Positions 47,332 through 59,806 of a stretch of DNA of 64,000 nucleotides are shown piece after piece (position 1 is the stretch's first letter; each line of letters begins with the position of its first letter). The position numbers and the translations under genes were made by a program. The notes below the pieces were generated by a model. The model was not told the DNA's origin and ran no database searches. It was given only the letters and a program-made list of their open reading frames with translations. Source of the DNA: Lineus longissimus (taxonomy: Eukaryota; Nemertea; Pilidiophora; Heteronemertea; Lineidae); the NCBI RefSeq assembly GCF_910592395.1, contig NC_088319.1, positions 10,356,001 through 10,420,000 on the forward strand, given 5' to 3'.

Positions 47332-47745
47332 AGATGGAAGAGGCTGTAGAGGACAATAGCATAGTGTGTGTTTTATACATGTACACTGGTAACATACTTG
47401 TCAACAAATAATATTTACCTGAAAAAAATCCAGGATATTTTACTGCTTTTAAAGAGCACAAAGGCAAAAGAGGCTCCATATCACAAAGAAGCCTAGGTGA
47501 AAAAAAAACAGTCAGATGCTTTTAATACCATGCTAAGAGACCGAACCAGTATAAAACTGGTGACGCAAAAACCAAGTTGCTAGGCTTGTAAATTGAGAAG
47601 TTTCCAATATTTGGCCATTGGAGAGGACAAGAGCACAGTGTGTGTTAATATACAGGTAATATTTTAACTTGGGCTGTATAGAACTTGTCACCAGATGATA
47701 TTGCCTGAAAAAATTCAGGATATGAATAACTACTTGAGAAATTTC
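47332..47745. repeat. Diverged tandem duplication, ~270-bp period
   Basis: AGAGGACAATAGCATAGTGT ... CTGAAAAAAATCCAGGATAT (47350-47440) recurs as AGAGGACAAGAGCACAGTGT ... CTGAAAAAATTCAGGATAT (47620-47725). GAGAAGTTTCCAATATTTG also repeats near 47600 and 47738. Confidence 0.6.
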
Positions 47746-49497
47746 CAATATTTGTCAGCACGAGGTATCGGGAAAGTTAATAAGAAATCTACACTCCTTT
47801 AGCTGTCATCGTCATCCAAGGACGTCCATATGAGAGGAATCTATCTGGGTTTTCTTGTTGAAAATAAAGGCTCATGTCTCATGTGTCAAATTTCTAAAGG
47901 TCACAAGTTGTCAAACTTCAAAACCCTGGTTTATTATGAAATGGCTGATCTTCAAATGAATGACGACCTGTTTTAAAATTTCTGGAACTGTTCCAATTTC
48001 GGCAAACAGGTAGATATTAAAGATTACTGCTGTATACCGTGATAAAATATAGTATTCTCACTATGCAAAACAGTTGGAGTTTTGATAAAATCTTTTGCGA
48101 TGACTTTGTAATCTTCATGCAAATGTGGTGACCTAGATCGCCAAATGTACAGTGCAGTACTATTCTTTTACGCGCTTTCAGTGGGTGGGGGTTGTCAGTT
48201 GAGTGGGGGGCTATTGAGCTATCATTTCCATGTGCCTGTGTTCAAGACCACCAATACCAAACCACAAAAGAAAATACCGATATCCATCCAATGAAAACTA
48301 TGTCTTCTTTACAAAACTGTCTTCCCTAATTTATTGTTCATCCCCTTTAGACTGTCATTTATTTTTTTGGACAATGTTCGGGATTAGACCCAGTTTGCTT
48401 CGAGATAGTCAAAACTATTTTATTAGCATCCCTCGATCTGAGGACAAAATAGCCACAATTGATTTCCATTTTTCATTAGTCGTGCTATCTCAGGGAAAAT
48501 ATCAGATCAGAATTGAAATGTCAAACGCTATCAGTTTGTTTGACTCTGACACTGAATTCCTACTATCCCACTTCGACCAAACCAAAATTTTAAAAGATCT
48601 TCCAAGGGTGAACTCAATTTGGATAATGTGCATATGTTTTATCAGAATGTTTACATCTATTTTGACACGATTCTTAGTCTAAATTTCCCTTCAATTAAAC
48701 TAGAATGCAGAGGAAATATTTCAATTGGGTTTCTCCGATGTTTTTAGGATGACGATTTTACCATGAACATTGACCAATCATGCTACATGTACATTTTGAT
48801 TCCTTGAGAAGTTATTTCTAATTTGCGGCCAGAATCAAACTAGATAAACTATATACTAGGCTTTAATGGTAATTTTTTCAGTGTCCTAAAAGATGTGGAA
48901 GTTAACATGTTCTTTCTATCCTCTTGTCCTTGACACCTTCTGTTATCTGTCCTGTTCTGTGTGTCTTTTGGTATGTACCCCTCTCCAAATAAATCAGATT
49001 AAAGAACTTAGTATTTTACTTGTCCGGAAGTTTGTATGAATATTTATATCACATGCAAACATTGCCACTGAAAATATCCCCCCTCGGCCACAGCGTAGAC
49101 ACCAAATTTGAAAAGGTTTTATGCAAATCAGTGGTCACAAAATGAGAACTTGTATGCCTAAGCAGCAATTTACAAACCTCAGGTTATGCTATAAGAAGCA
49201 TCAATGGGCAAACAGCACAGATGTAGATAAAGTGAAATGAATTGTTCACAATAATGTTTTAGAAGACGGATAACACTTATTTGGTAGACTGAATATGTAT
49301 ATTATATTGCTTGCGAAATTCTAACCATAACGGCAACAATAACACTAGGCCTCAAGCCATCTCTCCTGTGCTCAAATAGATTTTTTTACCATTTTTGAAT
49401 AGTTAGAATTAACGGATATCGTATAACAATTGTCAATGTTTGGAGAAAAATGTCATCATTTACCAGTTGCTTCTTTGTTATTTGTAAATGGTGCTAA

Positions 49498-50625
49498 AGC
49501 TAGCAGCACACAGACAAACCAAAGATACAAAAGCTGGAACCACACAGACATACCAAACGTACTAAAGCTGGAACCACACAGACAAACCAAAGATACAAAA
49601 GCTGGAACCACACAGACATACCAAACGTACTAAAGCTGGAACCACACAGACACACCCAACATACTAAAGCTGGCAGCACACTGGAATACCAAACGTACTA
49701 AAGCTGGAACCACACAGACATACCAAACATACTAAAGCTGGCAGCACACTGGAATACCAAACGTACTAAAGCTGGAACCACACAGACATACCAAACATAC
49801 TCAAGGTGGCAGCACACTGGAATACCAAACGTACTAAAGCTGAAACACAGACATACCAAACATACTAAAGCTGGCAGCACACTGGAATACCAAACGTACT
49901 AAAGCTGGAACCACACAGACATACCAAACATACTCAAGGTGGCAGCACACTGGAATACCAAACGTACTAAAGCTGGAACACAGACATACCAAACATACTA
50001 AAGCTGGCAGCACACTGGAATACCAAACGTACTGAAGCTGGAACCACACAGACATTCCAAACATACTCAAGGTGGCAGCACACTGGAATACCAAACGTAC
50101 TAAAGCTGGAACACAGACATACCAAACATACTAAAGCTGGCAGCACACTGGAATACCAAACGTACTAAAGCTGGAACCACACAGACATACCAAACATACT
50201 CAAGGTGGCAGCACACTGGAATACCAAACGTACTAAAGCTGGAACACAGACATACCAAACATACTAAAGCTGGCAGCACACTGGAATACCAAACGTACTA
50301 AAGCTGGAACCACACAGACATACCAAACATACTCAAGGTGGCAGCACACTGGAATACCAAACGTACTAAAGCTGGAACCACACAGACATACCAAACATAC
50401 TCAAGCTGGCAGCACACTGGAATACCAAACGTACTAAAGCTGGAACCACACAGATATACCAAACGTACTAAATCTGGAACCACACAGACATACCAAACAT
50501 ACTAAAGCTGGCAGCACACTGGAATAGCTGACACCACACTGGATAAATATTAAGCTGACACCACACAGGAAACAATTAAGCTGACATCACAGAAGGACAC
50601 TTAAGCTTGCAGCACACATCTGTTA
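49498..50625. repeat. 34-bp minisatellite with 133-bp higher-order period
   Basis: The unit is ACACAGACATACCAAACGTA + CTAAAGCTGGAACC, with variants carrying ACTGGAA, AACATACTCAAGG or GGCAGC. In the centre (49838-50236) a block of four units, one lacking three bases, repeats three times at exactly 133 bases. The right edge decays into GCTGACACCACAC-type pieces. Long minus-strand frames of the VWFQLQYVWY type are by-products of the repeat. Confidence 0.95.
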
Positions 50626-51508
50626 GTATGTCAGTCATCATATTGCTGAGCTCATCTCGTTGACCTGTACACACGTGTGCTTCGATGTGCCATACCAAAG
50701 TGTGTTTTTTTAAAATCCTAAATTGGTGTGGCCACGCTTGTAAGCCACAAAACTCCCCATGATAGACTTCTGTCCCCCAGGACAAAAAATCTAGCTACGA
50801 GAAGGCCGAGAACTCATAGGTTCTAGCCTGCAGATTTAAGCTTGGCCACACTTACGAACAACACGTAGAACGAAGCTCAATGCCAAGGTTAAATACTGGA
50901 GAAGTTCCATTCTTTTAAATTATGAGAAGCCGTATGATTCCTAGTCGAGTATAACGACTTTCCAAAACAAAGAAAGAAGAACATTTGGTATTTCCCTATG
51001 GTACACATGGTGACTGATTGTATTTTATGACTGAATCAAGATATATGTTTTCGTTCATGTCGGTTTTTTCATGACCAAGTGCGGTGATGTGTGCCTGGGG
51101 GGCTGTTAATGAAGCGCGGAATGTGTTTGAACAGTAAGATGGAAGGTTGGTAGTGTTTCTTCTCTAAACAATGATGCAAAGTCTACTGCATCTGAGAGAT
51201 GGGCCAGGCAGAGGTACATTTATGATGGCTGTCTTCTTGTTGTCTTGCTGAAAAAACACACCGTGATACGAAAGCAACTGGCTCATTGTAGGCTGGGGGA
51301 AGTAGGGGAAAACCTTTTTCTGTGGGTTGGTTGGTGATTGCTTCTCTATTCCCTACTTTGCCAGCCCAACAATTGACTTTAACACCATCTTGTAAGATGA
51401 TTAACACCACAGAACACAACTTTGGTAACGTTTACATCCAAACAGTGCAACTGCCATCGTAGTTTAGATGAAAGGATCATGCATGCAGTCTTCTTCCTGC
51501 AGTAAGTA

Positions 51509-51669
51509 CAGTAGAACCTCTCTATTAAGGACACCTTCGAGACTGGCAAGAGGTGTCCTGATTAGAGAGGTCAAATTGAATAGAAAACACAAAATAGGGA
51601 CCAAAACTAGTGTCCTCAATAGAGAGGTTGTCCTTAATAGAGAGGTGTCCGCTAAGGGAGGTTCCACTG
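51509..51669 (+). mobile_element. 161-bp TA-flanked MITE (pogo/Tc1-like), copy 2
   Basis: CAGTAGAACCTCTCTATTAA at the left and GGGAGGTTCCACTG at the right, flanked by TA (51507-51508, 51670-51671). The whole element can fold on itself through repeated AGGACACC/GGTGTCCT words. Confidence 0.8.
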
Positions 51670-52776
51670 TATTTGGGTTTTGCATGCGTGCAGGCACAAA
51701 GGAAGCTGTCGGAACACAGTCAAAATGCCACCTTCATTATTTTTTGTTCCACCAACCCACGCTACCTGATGGACAGATCTCAAGTTTCCATTTCATTCCA
51801 TCAATTCAGCTGACATTTAGAAGTCTCAGAATGAACCAGCTGTTCTGAAAGAGAGATTCTAATCATGACGCAGCTCCCACCTGTGATCGGATATTGGAAT
51901 GAAGCAAAAAAAAGAAACACTATTGTTTGCTTCTGATGGCCATGGGACACTCAGGGATATTGATCAAGAGGCTTTATGAATATGTGATGAATAGTGTTGG
52001 TACCTGTATGTTCCCCTACAGGTTGATGCTGTGTGTGGTCCATTTTTACCAAGGATGTATAAAAAAGTGTCTGAGTAGGTGTTGACTTCTTTTGGTATGT
52101 CTTGATTTAGGACTAAGCAGCCAGAAATATGCCATAGTAAGATATTATCCATATTTATAACTGATGTAAAATCACTACCCACACTTCAATAACCCATCAC
52201 CACAAAAATATAACAGATTGGATTGATGAACTACATATATGATATGATGTCCATGACTGCAACATGCAAACAAATGCTTTCTGCGAGCTCAAGTGCTCCT
52301 GTGTGCTGCAGCTATAGCATTTTTTGTGCACCTGTGTGCTGTCAGCTTAATTGTGACGATTATTATATACTGTGTAGATGCCAATATTACGCACAACAGG
52401 CCTATGTGAAACAGACGCACCAAACCAACTACATTGTAAATGGCGTCTGCACAGTATTTCTTCACTGAAGCCCAGGGAGATAAGGGAACTTATGGCATCC
52501 AACAGGGCCAATTTCCTCCACCCATCAAGTGAAAATGTTACATGACCATAACAGGATAAGGATAAAGGATAAAAATATATTGCTGAATGTTTTGTGGACA
52601 CATGGTTAATAGCTTCTCATTCCACCAGGATTCAGACTCCGCAAACAATCTTAGTCGCCAATGAGCTTTGGAATCCACCTGTTCTCCAAGCAGGTTTCTC
52701 ATCAAGGCGTTCAGCTCACACCTGGCAGGAAATAGGTTTGGAGACAGCAATGTGCTTTCCGGAGGTTGATCGGCAA

Positions 52777-53218
52777 GATTTGGAGATTTGATGAGATGAG
52801 GAAGGAGCTCTCGCATCAGAATTGCGATGGTTATTTACTGGGCCTCAACAATCTGTGCTTGTCATCGCGACTGCAAAATGGTCATGATGCTGAATGGCAA
52901 TATTTGGAAATTTGATCAGAAAGCAGCTCATCCCATCAGAATTCAGATGGAAATTTACTGGGCCTTAACTATCCCTACATGTATGCCAGCCAATCCAATT
53001 GAATCTGTGCATCCCATATCGACTGGCGAATGGCGATATTTGAAGATTTGATCAGATGAGAAAGTACCTATCTGAATTGTGATGGCAAATCACTAGAAAT
53101 CAACTAGTCCTACCTCTATATACTGTATAGAAGCCAGCTAATCTGCTCATCTTATCTTGACTGCAGGAACGACCATGATATTGTTATATATTATTATGGC
53201 AATATTTGGAGATTTGAT
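52777..53218. repeat. Diverged 124-166 bp tandem repeat, about 3.5 units
   Basis: GGAGATTTGAT-like phases occur at 52785, 52909, 53045 and 53211, each preceded by TGGCAATATTTGG or close to it and followed by CATCAGAATT..GATGG..ATTTACTGGGCC in the better units. Confidence 0.65.
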
Positions 53219-55177
53219 GGGGAAGTGAGAGGCAGAACTGACCAATATTTAAAGGCCATGACTTCATTTTCTGCTGCAACTGCTGGTGATTTTTTTTTGA
53301 CTCCTGCTTGTAGGCCTGCCAGCAAGATTTATTAAGTCTTTATTCATTCTGGCTACTTACAAGTCATGCCTGTCACGGAGATAATTGGATGTAGCTCTCT
53401 GAAGACCCATAGTGGAACCCTGTTTATTAGACGGAGATTTAATCACATGCAAAACAATCTTGTATGAATGGGAGCTAATAACTTGATGGTGTGAGTTCCG
53501 ATCTACGCTATTACCAGGAAGGGTGTGTAGACTGATACTCTCCGTGCTGTCATTCCAACCGATCACGCAATATCACAAAGCGGAACCTTAGGAAATGTCT
53601 AAGCCTCACCATTATTATTTACTTTTGACACATCTAACGGTGGGTGATATCTAAGTTTTGGTGTGATCTTGTTCAAAAGATGTCCGGATGTCTGGGCATA
53701 TTGGTTCTGGACTAGGAGAAATAGTATTTTTGTTACTTGTGCTCTCAATCCAAATGAAGACAATGAGAGACCAGTAAGTATTTCAGTTGGGAGACTTGAA
53801 CAAGCAAAGGTTTGGCATTACATGTAGTCTCCTTGTCCGAGCGCACTGAGCGATTTATTGCAACAAGAGTTTGAATGAATCACATAGTTTGCGACCCAAA
53901 GCTGCAGTCAATTGCAATGAGTTGCAGTTAATCGCACCCAGTTGCAATGCTTCACTGGAGGTGATGTCTTTTCCTTGCAATTCATTGCAACAACTAGTTG
54001 CAATAAATCGAGTTGCAGCGAATCACTCAGTGTGCATGGTACCTGTGACCCATTCCAACTTGTTGCGATGGATATGCAAATTTCACCCATGACCTACATG
54101 TATAGTGACATCACACCTGATGTCGCAGAGTGCGTGAGCAAGGGCTTGCCATTAATTGCAACGCTCCCATTTATTTTTGCTGCAATCAAATGCTCATTGT
54201 ACAATGTCTTTGTCCAACAATGATGAATTGCAATTCACTGCATTTCAATTGATTGCAACTGACTGAAACTTGCCGAGCTGAAATCAGGGTGTAGCAGGCA
54301 TTTTAGTTTTTGGATCCCAAACTTGGTATCTTTTATTATGATACTGCTCAAGTAAATGGAAGTCAAATCACTTGCAATCTATCATCAATATTTAATGCAA
54401 TTATAACCTCAAAGATACGATGAGAGTCAACATGGACTCCTGCGGCAAAAATAAGGGATTTTAATTGCATTTGAAAGATGCTTGTTACTGGAGAGATTTC
54501 GAAATGTGAATTTCTATCAAGTTTCAATGAGGACTACAAAACTTAATTACAAACATTATCATAATGACAATATGTAGATTTAGATAAATCATTGACTTTT
54601 TGAATGGGAAAATGGTTGTTTTCCACTTTTGTCTCATAGAAACAAACCTTCCTCTTGGCACGATATTTCTATCTTCCAAACCAGTTCCAGTCCACCAAAA
54701 TGTCAATACTGACATTGAAACCACTGTTGAGACATATGTTAGATGTGTCAACTGTCGGAATGAAGGCACTGGTCTAACGATACTGAATCAAATACCACAA
54801 CATTCCTTCCCGATGTCAGCTTCGAACTCAACTCACGCTATCAAGTAATTAGCTCCCCGATTGTACCACATTGTTTGCTGTGTGATGAAATCTAAATCTA
54901 ATGCTCGGCTTATTATTGAGTTATCAAAGTGATGAATGCCCACGGGTTATAACGTGGACACTGAGGAATAGCGTTGCTTCCTAGCTTGTCAGCAGCTGTT
55001 GCCAGTTCTCATATGGATCGCACTGCCGGCAGACCACAATGGATGAAAATCATCCACTACAGATGCACCAGAAAGTAAAACAGGCAAAAACCTTTGATTG
55101 GCAATTTAACTTTTTACTAATTATGGCCTGGTTGTTAGGACAAAGTTTGCCACCGACGCTGGTGTTATTGACTTAAC

Positions 55178-55200
55178 TTGTTGTTGTTGTTGTTGTTGTG
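55178..55200. repeat. (GTT)n microsatellite
   Basis: Seven GTT/TTG repeats that end GTGTAG and could serve as a pyrimidine-poor, T-rich acceptor tract for the candidate exon that follows. Confidence 0.9.
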
Positions 55201-55203
55201 TAG

Positions 55204-55340
55204 ACATCAGAGAAGTGGAGGCTCTAGATAACTCACTGGCCCTTTTCCCTCCAACAAGTCCATCAGCATCACCACTCCAATCCATATTATGGCTCCGGTC
55301 TTCAGTTGTATGGCCAAATCTCTATGGGTCCCTCGCAGGT
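55204..55340 (+). CDS. Candidate internal exon downstream of a (GTT)n tract
   Basis: The sequence GTTGTTGTTGTGTAG could act as acceptor and CGCAG|GTGACA as donor, enclosing about 137 bases open in two frames. One reads IREVEALDNSLALFPP; the other (open only after 55227) reads HHHSNPYYGSGLQLYGQ. Both have coding-like composition and I cannot choose between them. Weak matching inverted sequence around it (GACGCTGGTGTTATTGAC near 55156; CGCCAGCGTTAG near 55430) raises the alternative that this is the inside of a MITE. Confidence 0.15.
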
Positions 55341-55690
55341 GACACCTGGCACCGTCTCCTCTCTCTATTCCCCTCAACTTGGCATTATATCTTTCAGTTA
55401 AGCCCTAAGACTTAACGCCACGCTGAGTTAACGCCAGCGTTAGTACAGAAATGGTTTTGTACAACTGGGCCCGACCTAAAAATGTTTCAAAACTTCGAAA
55501 TATCTTCAGATAGACATGCTATGATCAATCATGTAAATGTTATGTCCAGACACGCAACATCTTCATCAAGAGCTCAATTGTTTGTTTTGATTTATAGAGA
55601 TGCTGATGCATCAATCCGTCTGGTGCTCAACACTGGAGATATATACCATCTTGGCAAGTGACATTCTGCTCAGACTATTAAACCATATAT

Positions 55691-55942
55691 ACCGATCTCG
55701 ATGGCCTAGTGGTTAAGGCGTCCGCCTCGTGAACGGGGGGTCGAAGGTTCGAGGCCCGCTGGTAACCTCTTTCCGATGCGGCCGGTTGGTTAGCCGCCAG
55801 CAAGTTGAATATAGGCTACAAACTGCCTTCTCGCCAGGCGCCCAGCATTAGAGATAGGAGTTTGGAAGTAAAGTGTGTCTCATAAGCCAAAAAGTTGGCT
55901 GGCCCTTTCATTAGGGGTGACACTAATAAACTTTACTTTAAT
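55691..55942 (+). mobile_element. tRNA-derived SINE with well-kept pol III boxes
   Basis: TGGCCTAGTGGTTAAGGCG (A box) and GAAGGTTCGAGGCCC (B box) sit at tRNA spacing with CGTGAACGGGG between. The acceptor arms do not pair, so it is a SINE head, not a tRNA gene. The body runs to AATAAACTTTACTTTAATTT. Confidence 0.85.
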
Positions 55943-57764
55943 TTTATAAACCAGGGTGGAGAGATCTAGTAAGTTTCTTGTTAAATAAATGACACAAGGC
56001 GTAAGCGAGCAGTGATCAAGAAAACAAACTTAATGCAGAATTTTAAGAACATCCATAATTTAACAATCATCTTTGTCTCATTCTGCATGGCATCAACTCA
56101 CATCCCCCTGCCTACCACCAAGTCGATACTACACTTCCTCTCTCAGCTCCCTAAGGACAGGAATTATAACCTCCATACTCCGAGACCAATGAACCAAAAT
56201 TAAAATTAATCCCGCTGGGGCCATAAACCGTATGAATATTCCACAAAATTGAAGGTTTCTTCACCACAGCACGGCTTGTGGGATCCTATACAGCGGCGTA
56301 TATAGTTTTTTAGATGGTCTGGAGAACAGATCACTGCATTATGGTTCCAGCCTCGAGCTTCCACTCAATGAAGGCTAGTTACTCCACTACTCTGTCACTG
56401 ACTTTGGGTAAGTCACTTATCTCCAATGAGCTAGGCAGGGCTGACTGTCACTAAGGTACGAATGATGGTCTTCTCAAGTGATATAAGCCACTTGTTTCCA
56501 ATCTAAAGAGGCACGAGTCAAATTGAACCATTGTGCTGACGTTGTGACAACGTTGTCATACCATTTCAAGTCAAAACCTACTTCCATGCCTTCATTTCTC
56601 GAAAGTAGAAAATGGAGATGTTTTAAAGTGGAAATCATGCACAGTTTTAACCACAACAAAATGCTTGGAGACAGACCACTGTTAGTTATTTTGGCTTCCA
56701 CTTCTTCAGCTGCGCGGGCAAAGTAGTGAAGCAGACACTTTCTTATTACAAGCTCCACTACCTACGCTAAAGATATGTCATCTCATTACTAAATAATGCC
56801 AACAGTGTTTTTCATTCAGCCTTTTTTCGATGAGTGATAGCAAATGACTAGAAACTTTGCACAAGTGTCGAAATTTCGCTTGCATTTCAATACAAAACCA
56901 ACATACCCAACTGACAGCCAGCGCCACATACTGGCACCCAAAGTTACGCCAGTATGCCATTGCCATTCAAGGATCTTTTCAAGATGAAAAGCAGAGACTT
57001 ACTTACTAAAGATATGTGTGCCCTGTTCACTATAGCAGTCCTAACACAACATTTGCTTCTTACATGTAACATGTAGAACTGATAGAATGACCAGAACATA
57101 ATTCCACTCACCCAAAATGAGTTCATGAATAAATTGGATGAATAAGTCTGCATTCGAATTAGGCCGCTATGCAGCATTCAACAGAGATTACATGAAGAGC
57201 ATCAAACCCCCCAAGACGAAAATTGCGATAAAAAATAGTTCCTCAGGGAGCCATAAATGGTGATGAAGATCGTGTGCAAGGTAAAATGGAGCTATATGCA
57301 GCAGTCTACACACCACACAACACCAACGAAAGAAAGAAATTAAACCAATACCCAGGAGAGTCGTAAAATGGTGGTGAATATTTCGACTAGAAATGCACTG
57401 GGCTGGATGATTTAACCAGCGTTCAGATGAGAAGATGAAATATTTTGATGAAACTGAATGAGCAGATCCACTGATGTTCAGTGTTGGGCCCATGCAGAAA
57501 ATAAGCCACGACCTCCATGCGCCAACTCAGACCATCCTACAGAATATGGACCTCGCACGCCAAGAATTAGTGGGTACTTCAGATTGCATCAACCTTTTTG
57601 AAGAAAGTTTGTTTGGGCGCTGACCAGTCATGCGTTTCACATGGAAGAAAGGGTCACAGTGGCTTATGACAACGTCCGAAGTCGGCTTAGGCCTTCCAAT
57701 GTGTTCCGAGTGTGTGCATTTGTTTTGTTTGGGCTATGATTCGTCTTTGTCGAAAAGGCCTATT
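55943..57764. other. No supported gene
   Basis: A minus frame of 94 codons (56474-56758) and one of 101 (57188-57493) lack domains and splice context. GGTAAGTCACTTATCT near 56407 may be a remnant of a SINE body. Confidence 0.35.
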
Positions 57765-58275
57765 ATCGAAGTTCAGGGAACCAAGCCTCGATCTCAACAC
57801 AGTGACTGAGAGTGCGGAGTGGCCCGCTTAAAGGTCAAGAATCAGTTGCATCGTTGAGCTTCGGGGAACAAGCCTCGATCTCCACGCACCATTCGATCTT
57901 CCAGAGTGGCCTGCCATGAAAGTCAAGAATCAGTGTGTACTTCAGTTCAAATGCATCATTGAGGTTCAGGGACCTAGCCTCGTCCTCCACGCACCATTTG
58001 TTCCTCCTGAGTGACCTGCCTTGAAAGTCAAGAATCAGTGTGTACTTCAGTTTGCATCGTTGAGGTTCAGGGACCTAGCCTCGTTCTCCACGCACCATTT
58101 GATCCTCCACAGTGGCCTGCCTTGAAAGTCAAGAATCAGTGGGTACTTCAATTTGTATTGTTGAGGTTCAGGGACCTAGCCTGAAACTCTGTGCACTGTT
58201 AAATAATCCGGTGTGGCCTGCCTTGAAAGCCAGGAAGCTGTTTGTGCTTCAGTTTGTATTTTTCGGGTTCACCAA
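57765..58275. repeat. ~100-bp tandem repeat, about five units
   Basis: Units headed by GAGGTTCAGGGACCTAGCCT (variants at 57771, 57856, 57962, 58063, 58162) contain CACGCACCATTTG, GTGGCCTGCCTTGAAAG and TCAAGAATCAGTGTGTACTT. Central units are closest to one another, edge units most diverged. A related CGCACGCCAAGAATTAGTGG is at 57553. Confidence 0.85.
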
Positions 58276-58279
58276 GTCC

Positions 58280-59806
58280 ATCAATTTTGCTCTAAGGAGA
58301 CCATCTAACGTTTAGCTTGCCTCACTTTTGCAATCATCTAATTACCCAAGCAATGAGGTGATTCTGGTCAAATTTCAGTAGAACCACTTTACAAACCAAA
58401 CAAAAGACTGACTCTTGGCAATATCATTGAGATCTCTGACCCCCTGGGATTGGCCAGGTCAGGGCAAGCAGAAAATTGAAACAGTTTAGTTAAGTTAATT
58501 GAGAGAAATTAGTGACATTTAGGTGGTTCCATTAGTATGCAAACCTCCCAGGAATCCACTATGTAATTTTGCAAAGTGATTGACTCCAGTCTGTTCGCCA
58601 CTGAAAACATTTACCATGGTTTTATCACAATTTTTTTCAGCAGAGCAAGCAAATTATTGAATTGATAAGATTGTATAGAGTTCCAAGTGTGATGGAGCTG
58701 GGACCCATCTGAATAACGTGGAGAGATGAAATCGACATCTGTTTATTTGGAACCAGTTCTTCGCCTTTTGTTACTGCTCGTAAGTCGAATTCTCAACTCG
58801 CTTCCAAGCCAGCTTCTGAAGGGATCAACAAAAGGGCATTAAGCAAGATAGTGAGATCAGAGAAGACGCAAGATCTATTAGGGCGGATGATACCAAGACA
58901 TTGATAAAGCCACATGAGCCCCCCTTGCAAGTAAACTACAGTAAAACCTCCCTATAAAGAACACCCTTGGGACTGAGAATTGCTGTGCTTTATAGAGAGG
59001 TGTTTTACAGAGGTCAAATTGAATGCCAACATTGCCAAGGTAGCAAATATCAAAACCATTTTCTTCATGAAATGATTTCTTCATATCTGCAGGCTTTACC
59101 ACGGCAAATATCTTTCCAATACCTCTCCAAACATGAGCGTGTCTAATTGATATATAGGTGAGGCCCACAATCTCATGGATAATAAATGGTGGTCTGGTCT
59201 CATCACAACTTTGACAAAAGCCATTGTTCTCAGACACCGTCAAATCCTCTTTACACCATCAGAAAAGTCACAGACAAAATACAGCTTAATTTGAGGTATT
59301 TAGTCTGGAGACTCAGAAAAAGTTAATATCTATTCTAAGCCAGAGATAGGACAACTGATCTTCGTACACCATCAGCTATCTCAATATCAATCTCAATATC
59401 CATCCAACCTCAGTGAGCTGTATCCTAATCTCAATTTGATTAACCTTTGGATCTCAGCAAAACAAACATTTTTCTCTCTCTCTGAATAAAATGCGCCCCA
59501 TCTCAAGATCAATAGATTTTTTTTGTTTTAGGTGAACTTTCCGGCAGACGAGACCGGGAAATTGATGGCAGGCCACCTGGGACCTTAATCAGTGAGCTCC
59601 CGTAGCTGACACAAAATTGATTTAACCTTTTGCAAAAATCAGACAGAGGGAGGCTGCATTTTGTAGAAGGATGTGCCAGCTACAAAGAAACAGCTAAGAT
59701 TTTCAGAGCTGATGGGTTAGCAGTACTGTTGAAACTAGATTTTTGATATTGGGAGGCTCAACAAGGCTGAGCACATTATTATCATCTCGACCAACAAGGC
59801 TACTTC
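58280..59806. other. No firmly supported gene; TA-MITE end and an open minus frame
   Basis: The minus frame 59243-58878 (121 codons) has coding-like codons in its first ~75, then runs into the MITE left end. At 59530 a T-rich acceptor (TTTTTTTTGTTTTAG) precedes GTGAACTTTCCGGCAGACGA, with a 24-codon frame to a TAG. Confidence 0.3.
58939..59033 (+). mobile_element. TA-flanked MITE family, left end only
   Basis: CAGTAAAACCTCCCTATAAA, then AACACCCTTGGGACTGAGAA and GAGGTCAAATTGAAT as in the 34399 and 51509 elements, but no right end follows. A minus-strand frame open across the junction (59243 to 58878) could be interior sequence of a longer relative. Confidence 0.6.

Larger units (their letters stand above)
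44576..49497. other. No supported gene except a weak terminal-exon candidate
   Basis: A 150-codon + frame at 48230-48682 is the longest; it has no start context, splice links or recognised domain. The tandem duplication at 47332 and the candidate exon at 46996 are listed separately. Confidence 0.35.
50626..55177. other. No supported gene
   Basis: Besides the TA MITE and the 52.8-kb tandem array, 53890-54270 is rich in TTGCAAT/ATTGCAA words, a low-complexity pattern. Frames of up to 93 codons follow these repeats. Confidence 0.35.

Noticed and set aside
48230-48682. 150-codon + strand frame
   Set aside because: No recognisable family, and composition is dominated by Ser/Phe/Ile/Leu as in random AT-rich translation.
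49698-50483. Minus-strand frames rich in VWYVCVVPALVRLVFQCAA-like text
   Set aside because: They are translations of the 34/133-bp minisatellite; the 133-bp period is not a multiple of three and no gene context exists.
49498-50625. CRISPR-like array of repeats
   Set aside because: Units are contiguous with no unique spacers, in a eukaryotic context.
53871-54270. Frames in the TTGCAAT-rich stretch
   Set aside because: Low-complexity sequence; overlapping frames on both strands indicate no real coding constraint.
55691-55765. Possible functional tRNA gene
   Set aside because: A and B boxes are good but acceptor arms do not pair and a SINE body follows.
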